Origin: JAHBVH01 sp034432375
GTDB lineage: Bacteria; Chloroflexota; Anaerolineae; Caldilineales; Caldilineaceae
NCBI GenBank assembly: GCA_034432375.1
Contig: DAOUCA010000173.1
Span: 1 to 64,000, forward strand
Direction: 5' to 3'
Length of the DNA: 64,000 nt
The position numbers and the translations under genes were made by a program. The notes under the pieces were generated by a model. The model was given only the letters and a program-made list of their open reading frames with translations. It ran no database searches and was not told where the DNA came from. Of this stretch, positions 46,445 to 54,369 are shown in pieces. Position 1 is the stretch's first letter, and the number at the start of each line of letters is the position of its first letter.

Positions 46445-49400
46445 ATGATCCTCTCTTATCCCCATACGCGCGCCGCCATCCTCTGCTTTGGTGGCTGGGG
46501 CTTGCAGGTAATGTTTCATCTCTTACCCCGATTGCAGGCCGCCCAGGAGCAGCGGGCAGCACTGGGTGATAGCAATGCGAATCTGGGTAAATTGACTAGC
46601 TTTGGGGCCATTCTTGCCGACCCGCTCCTCACGGCCGGTGGACACGCGCAATTTACCATTCGCCAGCCCAAACTTGACCAGCCACTCTCCCCCTTTTATA
46701 TCGAGAAGATCCTGAGCCGGCTCGACCGTGATCTGGAACGCGCAGCCGGCGCGGAAGAGGCAGGCTTGCTGACCGCAGCCGAACGGCGCGCCCAGGCACT
46801 TTTGCGCATCACTGAGCCGATGCTCACGCCACTCTCGGTGGCTGGCCGTGGCTTTTACGCCCCCGCCAATGGTATTGCGCCCACGGCCGGCAGCAGCACA
46901 CGACGCGCCACGCGGGCCGATCTCTTTCGCACGGCTTTACTGCACGCCGAACCGATCGCACGCCTCATTGAAACTAATCTACTCGACCCGATCCGCCAGG
47001 ACGATCTCGTCGACGATGATCCCTTTGTACAGACCACCCTCTATGTGATTGCGCCGCTCTACGAACCGTTGACTTCGGCGTTGATCTGGCCACTGTTGGC
47101 ACAGTTAATGAGTCGCATTGGTCAGCGCCACGTTTCCCAGGTGGTAGCAATGTTCGCCACCGGCAGCTATGCCACTGACCTTACGCGTCCGGTTGAAGAT
47201 GCCGCCGCGTTTAGTGCGCTGGCGGAGCTTGAATTTCTCAGCGATCTGCAATATCACAAGCAGGAGCCGGCCGCCTTTGGCACCTTGCAGCAGTTGATTG
47301 CCAACAGTGCACCAGAGATGCGCGATCTGGTAGGAAATCATCTCTTTGACACAATCTATCTGATCGACCGCGAGAAGAGCAACCAAGGATTGGCGCAGGA
47401 CAGCCACGAGTTGGCAGTGACGACGGCCAATGCGCTGGAAGCGTTGATTGTAGCCGGGGGCAATCTCTACATGCAAGAACAGATGGGCGTTGGTATGTAC
47501 GCCGGGCAAGGTCGCCCCTATAGTCTCTTTGGCGCGGCAGGGGACTATGTACCGTTGGCGCAGGTCCTACAAGCCGTCAATCGCCAAGAAGAGAGCCGAC
47601 TTGTACGGGAGTGGGTGTTACGGAACAGCAATGACACCGATGCCGACGCCTTTGAAATGACACAACCAGGACGGGAGGACGGGAATGCCGAAGCGCAAGC
47701 GTTTGTAACCGAAGGGCTATCACAAGCGCTTGTCCTTACGCAACTGGCAAGCCATCTCACCGACCTGCTCGAAAATTCAACCCCAACCAAAATCGACGAA
47801 TTGGCCGTTGCGTCCGCCTTTGTCTTGCCCGATCCGACAGCCCAACAGTTGCGCCGTGTACGCCCTGAACGCTGGAACGATGCACTACAGGGCCATCTCG
47901 CTGATCTAGAACAGTATTTAGAATTGGCGGTAGGTCGTGATTTTCTCGATGAAGCTTGGGGGATTCGCGCGATTGAAGCGGGACGTGCCTGGTTCTTATA
48001 TGATGTCGATGATCGGCTGTTGCCGACAACAGTCTCACAAATGCAGAAGCAATTGCTAACGATTTTAGCAGCGTCTCCCACTGGATTGACCCAAGCACAG
48101 GCTCAAAGCCAACGTTGGCTGCATGATATCGACCGGTTGCGCCAGAAGGTGCATTCGGCAGCCACGCCGGGAGCGCGCCATCTAGCCAGTGTGCAACGGA
48201 TGTTGGCCCAACGCAACTGGGAGTTGACCTATCTACAGGCTGTTGCAACAGCACCGACCTTCAGCGGGATCCTTTTACGCGCAGGGACAGCGCTTGCGCT
48301 TGTGGCAATTCTAGCACTGACCTATCTCTTCTTTGCCGGGCGCAATTGGGCAACGCAGGACACCTATTCGCTAGCCGGCTTTGCCATAGGCATTCTTCTG
48401 ATGGGTCTTATCACTTATCGCATCAACCAAGATCGTATTCGCAAACTGCGCAGAGAACGGGTCGCATTGGCGCAACGTACCTTGACGGCTCAATTGCGCA
48501 ACGCAGTGAGCGATGGCTTTGTACGCGCCTACGATCGCCTGGGCGAGTTACTGGCCCATTGGAATCGTATGTTGGCCGAAGCATCCAGTGAACTCGTTGG
48601 ATTAAGTGCGCTGACGGCGCTTCCAACAGTACCACCCCCTGGCATTCCCTTGCAGGCAATCTATCAGCCGCATCTCAATGAAGAACTTTGGGAGCGCTGT
48701 CTTACTTACTTGCGCAGCCAGCAGGATACACAAGGCCAACGCAGCGAAGAGCGGCTAGGCCGAATTTGGGGGACCGCCAAGTGGCAGAATGAAATGCGCC
48801 GGATTTTGAGCAACAACAGCCCTATTGAGGGGCAATCGCAGGCGCGTACCATCGCACAGTTTATACGGATGACAGTTCGTCACTCGGTTGCGCCGGTGAA
48901 CCTGGACGAAACTGACACCATCCGCCGTGCGCTGATTCGCAAACTAACCAGCGAATTTAGTATCGAGCACCTGCTCTGGCGCGGCGTCATGGAAGAGGAC
49001 GAGTTCAACCGCCGTCTACGGATGTTAGAGTTGGGCATGTTACCGGTGACGCCACAAGAAAAACGGGAAGGCTCGCCGGTGCGCCGCTATATTGAGCACG
49101 TCTGGCATCGGGCCAAACCGACCGGCAACTATGATGTCTCCGACCGGCTGGCGATCTATGGCATGACAGTGGAGTTTGTTGCAGCGTCAGGCGATGCCAC
49201 CAGCGAATTGACGCGTACGTTGCTCGACGAATTCAATCTGACGCTCCTACCGACAGGTGATCCCTTTACGATTCTTTTCCTGCGTTCGCTCCACGGGCTG
49301 GGGTTGGGTGATATTGATGCAATGCGCCGTTACCAGGAGGAGCTAACTTATCTTTCGCCGGCAGAGCGCCAATTGGTGCTACTCAGCGACGCGCTGTGGG

Positions 49401-49486
49401 AGAGCATCTATCAGATGCGGCTCGATCCAACACCGCGCCGCGATCCGCTGGAGATGCGCTATGCGAGTCCGGTGTGGCGGGGATAA
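46445..49486 (+). CDS. Degenerate tubulin-like membrane protein, partner of the tubulin-like GTPase (about 1013 aa)
   Basis: No named family recognised outright, but the N-terminal part follows the upstream tubulin-like protein. TRAAILCFGGWGLQVMFHLL corresponds to its TMVVGVGGMGTNTVRAVKR; TLYVIAPLYEPLTSALIWPL corresponds to LIYVVSSLCGGTGSGMFMD; QVVAMFATGSYATDL to RVVGIFFLPDVLEGEL; ALAELEFL to ALKELNYF; LFDTIYLIDREKSN to PFDFIFLVGRTN. The GGTGSG signature is lost (LYEPLTS), so GTP binding is doubtful. Two adjacent membrane helices lie near residues 608-630 and 640-662, with a helical cytoplasmic C-terminal part of about 350 residues. ATG 46445 was chosen over GTG 46439 because TAAGAAGAG is then spaced correctly. 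The gap to the upstream stop is only 15 bp, so they are one operon. Confidence 0.7.
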   Translation: MILSYPHTRAAILCFGGWGLQVMFHLLPRLQAAQEQRAALGDSNANLGKLTSFGAILADPLLTAGGHAQFTIRQPKLDQPLSPFYIEKILSRLDRDLERAAGAEEAGLLTAAERRAQALLRITEPMLTPLSVAGRGFYAPANGIAPTAGSSTRRATRADLFRTALLHAEPIARLIETNLLDPIRQDDLVDDDPFVQTTLYVIAPLYEPLTSALIWPLLAQLMSRIGQRHVSQVVAMFATGSYATDLTRPVEDAAAFSALAELEFLSDLQYHKQEPAAFGTLQQLIANSAPEMRDLVGNHLFDTIYLIDREKSNQGLAQDSHELAVTTANALEALIVAGGNLYMQEQMGVGMYAGQGRPYSLFGAAGDYVPLAQVLQAVNRQEESRLVREWVLRNSNDTDADAFEMTQPGREDGNAEAQAFVTEGLSQALVLTQLASHLTDLLENSTPTKIDELAVASAFVLPDPTAQQLRRVRPERWNDALQGHLADLEQYLELAVGRDFLDEAWGIRAIEAGRAWFLYDVDDRLLPTTVSQMQKQLLTILAASPTGLTQAQAQSQRWLHDIDRLRQKVHSAATPGARHLASVQRMLAQRNWELTYLQAVATAPTFSGILLRAGTALALVAILALTYLFFAGRNWATQDTYSLAGFAIGILLMGLITYRINQDRIRKLRRERVALAQRTLTAQLRNAVSDGFVRAYDRLGELLAHWNRMLAEASSELVGLSALTALPTVPPPGIPLQAIYQPHLNEELWERCLTYLRSQQDTQGQRSEERLGRIWGTAKWQNEMRRILSNNSPIEGQSQARTIAQFIRMTVRHSVAPVNLDETDTIRRALIRKLTSEFSIEHLLWRGVMEEDEFNRRLRMLELGMLPVTPQEKREGSPVRRYIEHVWHRAKPTGNYDVSDRLAIYGMTVEFVAASGDATSELTRTLLDEFNLTLLPTGDPFTILFLRSLHGLGLGDIDAMRRYQEELTYLSPAERQLVLLSDALWESIYQMRLDPTPRRDPLEMRYASPVWRG

Positions 49487-49594
49487 GAAAAATGTTATGT
49501 AATTGACGAGCCTGTTTCCGTTAGCTATACTGGCACCTGTGTTCAATTTCGCCAAAAGCTTTGATCTTGGCCGCTAAAGAAAGATAAATAGAAA

Positions 49595-50032
49595 ATGACC
49601 GTACAACCACTCACTAGAACAGTCCAAGTACCGGAAGGATTCTTTACACGGCTTCAGAATATTGCAAGACAAACTCATCGCTCAGTAGAGGATATCTTGG
49701 TCACATCTGTCAACGCCGTATTACCGCCTGAAATGGTATTACCTGCGGAGCTAGAATCGGAACTAGCGGCTGTGGCACTCTTCAAGGATGACCAGCTTTG
49801 GGCCTCAACCGAGTCATCGCTATCAGCGGCGCAACAAATTCGACTACAACAACTGACAGATATCTCTGATCAGCGTTCGTTGACTACGTCAGAAGAGGCT
49901 GAATTACAAGAGTTGCTTGACGAATATGATCGCGCACTTCTACGCCGTGCCCGTGCCATGGTCATCCTCGCCCAACGGGGCTACAATTTACCAGAAAAAA
50001 CTGAAGCAGTGAACAATGGCGAAGATCACTAA
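49595..50032 (+). CDS. RHH-like small protein paired with an HNH endonuclease (antitoxin-like)
   Basis: The N terminus, RTVQVPEGFFTRLQNIARQT followed by HRSVEDILVTSV, has the strand-helix-turn-helix pattern of ribbon-helix-helix DNA-binding proteins. The middle and C-terminal parts are helical and Glu/Leu-rich (TSEEAELQELLDEYDRALLR). Its last 17 bases overlap the start of the HNH gene, so translation is probably coupled. This arrangement, with a small regulator-like protein ahead of a small HNH nuclease, is common in cyanobacteria and Chloroflexota as I recall. A toxin-antitoxin or defence role is possible but not shown. Upstream spacing to the tubulin locus (108 bp) suggests a separate unit. 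Confidence 0.7.
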   Translation: MTVQPLTRTVQVPEGFFTRLQNIARQTHRSVEDILVTSVNAVLPPEMVLPAELESELAAVALFKDDQLWASTESSLSAAQQIRLQQLTDISDQRSLTTSEEAELQELLDEYDRALLRRARAMVILAQRGYNLPEKTEAVNNGEDH

Positions 50033-50438
50033 ACATATAGCCAGATCAGTACAGGAACGCGCCAATGGTTGTTGCGAATATTGTCGTTCATCAGAATGGT
50101 TAACAGGTCAGCGCTTTCATATCGATCACATAGTTCCGCAATCCAAAGGCGGCAGTGATGAACTGGATAACCTTTGCCTGGCTTGTCCAGGATGTAACGG
50201 TTCAAAGTTAAATCGTCTCCTAGCGTTTGATTCAGAAAGTGGTGAAAATGTACCACTATTTCATCCACGGCTACAACAGTGGCTAGCACATTTTATTTGG
50301 GATGCGCACGGAACGCATATTCTCAGGATAACTGCAACGGGACGGGCGACGGTTGTTGCGCTGAAGATGAATCGCTCGTTGTCAGTTGCAGTACGGTCGG
50401 AGTGGGTACGAATCAATCGCCATCCGCCAGAAGAGTGA
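50016..50438 (+). CDS. HNH endonuclease
   Basis: 140 residues with a zinc-ribbon-supported HNH core: first Cys pair CCEYC (about residues 18-22), the HNH strand RFHIDHIVPQSKGGSDELDN containing the catalytic His, and the second Cys pair CPGC in LCLACPGCNGSK. The third 'H' position is Asn as in many members of this family (CNGSKLNRL). It would cut DNA, with unknown specificity. ATG 50016 lies inside the 3' end of the upstream RHH-like gene, and no separate promoter is likely. No phage or intein context is seen. Confidence 0.88.
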   Translation: MAKITKHIARSVQERANGCCEYCRSSEWLTGQRFHIDHIVPQSKGGSDELDNLCLACPGCNGSKLNRLLAFDSESGENVPLFHPRLQQWLAHFIWDAHGTHILRITATGRATVVALKMNRSLSVAVRSEWVRINRHPPEE

Positions 50439-50538
50439 TCCTAATGTTCGAATAGCCGTTTCCGCCTCAACTTGCCACACACCCTTCATATCTCGTATAA
50501 TACCCGCACAAACGTTCTGTTATTCCCAAGGAAGCATC

Positions 50539-51921
50539 ATGGCCAAACCAAAGATCCAATACGTCTGCTCCGAGTGCGGCGGCAGCCAATCCAAGTGGAT
50601 GGGCAAATGTCCCGACTGTGGCGAGTGGAATACACTCCAAGAATTTGTTGTGCGCGCGCCGGAAAAGACACGGGGAACGACAGCTTTAGGTGGGGGTACG
50701 CCCGTTCATCCTGTTTCGTTGCCGGATATTCCCAAAGAGAATATGCTGCGCTTTCCGCTGAAGATTGAGGAACTCAACCGTGTCCTTGGTGGCGGCATTG
50801 TACCAGGCAGCTGTGTCTTGGTGGGTGGCGAACCGGGTATTGGCAAGAGCACGATATTGATCCAAATGGCCGCGGAGATTGCGAGCACGGTTGGCCCGGT
50901 GCTCTATGTCAGTGCCGAAGAGAGTGCACATCAGGTGGGTCGGCGCGCGGCGCGCTTGGGTATCCATGAGAAAAAACTCTTTGTGTTGGCCGAGATTGAG
51001 GTTGAAGGCATCGTCGAGCAGATCGAACAGATGAAACCGGCGCTCGTGATTGTCGATTCGGTGCAGGCGATCTACAGTGGCACCAGCACTAGCGCGGCGG
51101 GGACGGTGAGCCAGGTGCGTGACTCTGCCGCTACCTTACTGCGCATTGGCAAGCAACATAATATTCCGATCTTCCTGGTTGGCCATGTGACCAAAGAAGG
51201 CTCGATCGCCGGGCCAAAGGTACTGGAGCACATGGTCGATGTGGTGCTACAGTTGGAGGGAGAGCGCTTTCACGCCTACCGTTTGATTCGCTCGATCAAA
51301 AATCGCTTTGGCAGCACCAATGAAGTTGGCATCTTTGAGATGGGTGAAGGCGGCATGGTGGAGGTACGCAACCCATCGGAGATGTTCTTGGCCGAGCGCT
51401 TACCCAACGCCTCCGGCAGCGCAATTGCCGTCTCGCTCGAAGGGACACGTCCCTTGCTGGTGGAAGTCCAGGCATTGAGCAGCCACACCTCCTTTAGCCA
51501 GCCACGACGCACGGCAAATGGGGTCGATATGACGCGACTCTTGCTTCTGAGCGCGGTGTTGACCAAGCGCGTTGGTCTAAACTTGAGCGATCAGGATATT
51601 TTTGTGAATATTGTCGGTGGTATGCATATTGACGAGCCGGCCGTCGATTTGGCGGTTGCGGCGGCGATTGCCAGCAGCTATCGCAACAAACCGGTTGCCG
51701 CCGATTTGGCGATCATTGGGGAAGTTGGGCTGAGTGGTGAGTTACGCAGCGTCAGCCAGTTGCCAAGGCGTTTGAACGAAGCGGCGAAATTAGGCTTCAC
51801 GCGCGCGCTTGTCCCGCGCAGCGCATTGAAAGGGAAACCGGACGATGCCATACCAAAGGGCATCGAAGTCATCGGTGCCCGAACGCTGTGGGATGCACTT
51901 GAGATTGCGGTTGCACCCTAG
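50539..51921 (+). CDS. radA: DNA repair protein RadA
   Basis: RadA/Sms processes recombination intermediates (branch migration) in the cytoplasm. The 460-residue protein has the normal architecture. A C4 zinc finger stands at the start (YVCSECGGSQSKWMGKCPDC). A RecA-like ATPase follows, with Walker A GGEPGIGKS (Lys103), Walker B ALVIVDSVQ, and the RadA-specific KNRFG motif at residues 254-258. A Lon-protease-like C-terminal domain follows (VNIVGGMHIDEPAVDLAVA) without need for peptidase activity. ATG 50539 follows AAGGAAG; the longer frame upstream overlaps the HNH gene and is not family-like. It stands alone. Confidence 0.96.
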   Translation: MAKPKIQYVCSECGGSQSKWMGKCPDCGEWNTLQEFVVRAPEKTRGTTALGGGTPVHPVSLPDIPKENMLRFPLKIEELNRVLGGGIVPGSCVLVGGEPGIGKSTILIQMAAEIASTVGPVLYVSAEESAHQVGRRAARLGIHEKKLFVLAEIEVEGIVEQIEQMKPALVIVDSVQAIYSGTSTSAAGTVSQVRDSAATLLRIGKQHNIPIFLVGHVTKEGSIAGPKVLEHMVDVVLQLEGERFHAYRLIRSIKNRFGSTNEVGIFEMGEGGMVEVRNPSEMFLAERLPNASGSAIAVSLEGTRPLLVEVQALSSHTSFSQPRRTANGVDMTRLLLLSAVLTKRVGLNLSDQDIFVNIVGGMHIDEPAVDLAVAAAIASSYRNKPVAADLAIIGEVGLSGELRSVSQLPRRLNEAAKLGFTRALVPRSALKGKPDDAIPKGIEVIGARTLWDALEIAVAP

Positions 51922-51981
51922 CGTACATTGATATAGTGGTCGATCTTTTCTAGCAACATAACTGCCACTTGTATCCTTAGG

Positions 51982-52046
51982 AGTTATGCAGAACGCTGAT
52001 TGAGTAGCATATTTTTCTGCCAATCAAAGTCAAGATCTGCGTAACT
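51982..52046. repeat. Inverted-repeat element, copy 2 of the dispersed AAGTCAAGA repeat
   Basis: AGTTATGCAGA (51982-51992) and TCTGCGTAACT (52036-52046) are inverted with one mismatch; inner GATTG/CAATC also pair. The right part, CAAAGTCAAGATCTGCGTAA, resembles the sequence at 11224-11249. It follows radA and may be a miniature element or act as a hairpin. Confidence 0.5.
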
Positions 52047-52210
52047 CTTGCCATAGTGCGCAAACTGTAAATATTTTGTAATCTCGTAAGGTTGCTTTTG
52101 ATGCAAATCTGTCGTAAGGTTAGAGATAACGAGACGACAAGCGTTCTGTCAGTTCAATACTTCGCAGTCGCACATACTGAAATTCTTGCTCAAATAAAGA
52201 ATAATCGTTT

Positions 52211-53881
52211 GTGGCGCTGCTCGGTAGAGCGTATTCATCAACTAACCAAAGGCAGCCTGTTGTGTACAGATCGACCCCCAAACCTTTCCTCCAATCAAGC
52301 GTACACACGTTTCTCATTAGTTTGATCAGCAGCTTACTCTTGCTGAATCTCTCTATCAATTTTCAGCTAGCTGAGCGCTTTTTTCATTGGGCATCCCGCT
52401 ACGAACAGTGGCAAGTGGATGAGCTTATCATCATCCCTGTGGCGTTGGCGATAAGCTTTGGCCTCTTCTACTGGAAACGCTCTAGTGCGCTAAAGCGCGA
52501 AATTGCACGCCGTATCGTCTTAGAAAAGCGACTTACGTTTCAAACAAATCACGATACCTTAACCGATCTACCAAATCGCAAGTTCTTCCTCGAGAGACTT
52601 GATCTCCTGCTCAAACAACCACAGGCGGAGAAAAAAGATATTGTTGTACTCTTTTTGGATCTTGATGGCTTTAAGGTGATCAATGAGAGTAGTGGTCATG
52701 AAGCCGGTGACCGGATGTTACTGGCGGTGACGCTCCGCTTACAGCAGTCGATCAATGGGGCGGCATTACTTGCGCGGCTTGGAGGCGATGAATTTGCGGT
52801 TCTGATCGAACAGGTGACCAACATCAGTGAGGTTGTTCAATTGATCCATATGATCCAAGCTGCATTAAAAGAGCCGATGATGGTCGACGATTGCGAGGTA
52901 GTTGCCACCACCAGTATTGGCGTCGCGTTTGCCAGTGATACCAACAGGACAGCAAGCGAGTTGTTGCGCAATGCGGATGCCGCCATGTATGCAGCTAAAT
53001 GTCGTGGGAAGGCTTGTTATGAGTTCTTTGACAATGACATGAATGTTAAAGCCCGTACCTATCTTTCTCTAGAATCTGAACTGCGCCAAGCAGTGCGCCA
53101 ACAACAATTTCGCGTCTACTATCAGCCAATCTTTCACCTGTTAAGCAAGCGCATTGTTGGGCTAGAGGCGCTGGTACGCTGGCAACACCCGGAAAAGGGG
53201 CTCCTTACCCCTGACCATTTTCTTGGGGTGGCCGAAACGAGTGGTCTCATGGCGGATATTGGGGATTTTGTCTTCTTGGAGGCCTGTCGACAGGTAAGCC
53301 AGTGGCAACTTACGCTAGCTTGCCAACAGACACTCTATCTCAGTATCAACCTATCACCACGTCAATTTCAACATCCAGCCTTTGTAACACAAGCCACCGA
53401 GATCATCCACCAAACCGCTTTTCCTGCGGAACAGTTGCATCTCGAAATCATTGAGACCATGGCAATGCAAAATACCGATCTTGCCGCCGCCGTCATGCGC
53501 CAATTGCAATCATTAGGAGCGAGCGTTGCACTTGACGACTTCGGAACGGGCTATTCCTCTCTCGCCTACTTGCGACGCTTCCCCCTCAATGGCCTGAAGA
53601 TCGACCGATCCTTTGTGATGGAGCTAGAACATCGCTCGGAGAATCTCACGATTGTGCGTGCCATCATCGCACTCACGCAAGCACTGGGGCTTGCCGTCAC
53701 AGCGGAAGGAATTGAAACTGCATCACAACTTTCAACGCTCAACGCGTTGGGCTGTACCTATGGTCAGGGTTTTTATTTTGCCAAGCCCATGCCGACAGAA
53801 GACATGGGCTCGTTTTTAGAGCGGCAATATACCAGGGGATCGCATGATCTACACGCCAAACAAGTCGTGTTACTCTCCTGA
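52211..53881 (+). CDS. Membrane GGDEF-EAL protein (cyclic-di-GMP turnover)
   Basis: Two hydrophobic segments at the N terminus (about residues 33-54 and 72-90) form a small membrane anchor without recognisable sensor domain. A short coiled stretch leads to a GGDEF domain with intact GGDEF (residues 191-195) and DLDGFKVINE. An EAL domain follows with Glu319 in GLEALVRW, LSINLSPRQF, EIIETMAM and LDDFGTGYSSLAYLRRFP. Both sites look catalytically competent, so the protein could make or break down c-di-GMP. The start is GTG at 52211; an internal start after the first helix is less likely. c-di-GMP control of adhesion would fit the surface genes in this window, as inference. Confidence 0.93.
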   Translation: MALLGRAYSSTNQRQPVVYRSTPKPFLQSSVHTFLISLISSLLLLNLSINFQLAERFFHWASRYEQWQVDELIIIPVALAISFGLFYWKRSSALKREIARRIVLEKRLTFQTNHDTLTDLPNRKFFLERLDLLLKQPQAEKKDIVVLFLDLDGFKVINESSGHEAGDRMLLAVTLRLQQSINGAALLARLGGDEFAVLIEQVTNISEVVQLIHMIQAALKEPMMVDDCEVVATTSIGVAFASDTNRTASELLRNADAAMYAAKCRGKACYEFFDNDMNVKARTYLSLESELRQAVRQQQFRVYYQPIFHLLSKRIVGLEALVRWQHPEKGLLTPDHFLGVAETSGLMADIGDFVFLEACRQVSQWQLTLACQQTLYLSINLSPRQFQHPAFVTQATEIIHQTAFPAEQLHLEIIETMAMQNTDLAAAVMRQLQSLGASVALDDFGTGYSSLAYLRRFPLNGLKIDRSFVMELEHRSENLTIVRAIIALTQALGLAVTAEGIETASQLSTLNALGCTYGQGFYFAKPMPTEDMGSFLERQYTRGSHDLHAKQVVLLS

Positions 53882-54021
53882 CGAAAAGAGCAGAACAGAT
53901 GCACATGCTACAATAGCACAACGAGCGATTAAATTTTTGCCACAGATGAACATAAATGGTTTGCTTTTCCCCCATGTTTATCTGCGTTTATCTGTTGCTA
54001 TGTTCCAGTCAGTTTGTTGAT

Positions 54022-54363
54022 CTAATTGCGGCTAAACATACCGCGCAGCAAAATGCTCAACCCTCCCAAAATCAAGAAGATTGGCCAGATCGCCCCCCAA
54101 TCCAAATTCAATAGAAAGACCAGCGCAACACAGAGCAGCACCAGACCTCCAATCAATGAGCCAATCACTTCGCCACCTAAACGTCCTTGTGCCTGGTAGC
54201 TGCGCCAGGCATTGCCCAGGCTAGCAATCGCTGGGATCAGAATAAAGAGAGCCCACCAATTATCAAAAAGCGGCCAATCAAAGAGCCCAAAGTTACGCAA
54301 TAAAAAAGCTGCGCCCACCAGAATGAGAATAACGCCACCAATCCAACCACCCCGTTCTCGCAT
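54022..54363 (-). CDS. Small LiaI/LiaF-like transmembrane-region protein
   Basis: 113 residues with four hydrophobic helices arranged as two hairpins (GGVILILVGAAFLLRNF, WALFILIPAIASLG, GSLIGGLVLLCVALVFLL, WPIFLILGGLSILL). This is the pattern of LiaI-LiaF-like transmembrane regions (DUF5668 type), which occur alone or in envelope-stress proteins. No C-terminal LiaF domain is present. The start codon is 6 bp after the stop of the upstream FAD/GcvT gene, with GGAAG between, so the two are translated from one message despite the unrelated roles. Confidence 0.8.
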   Translation of the reverse strand: MRERGGWIGGVILILVGAAFLLRNFGLFDWPLFDNWWALFILIPAIASLGNAWRSYQAQGRLGGEVIGSLIGGLVLLCVALVFLLNLDWGAIWPIFLILGGLSILLRGMFSRN

Positions 54364-54369
54364 CGCTTC

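Noticed and set aside
50386..50538. Longer N terminus for RadA
   Set aside because: The extension overlaps the HNH gene, lacks family similarity, and a good ribosome site stands at ATG 50539.
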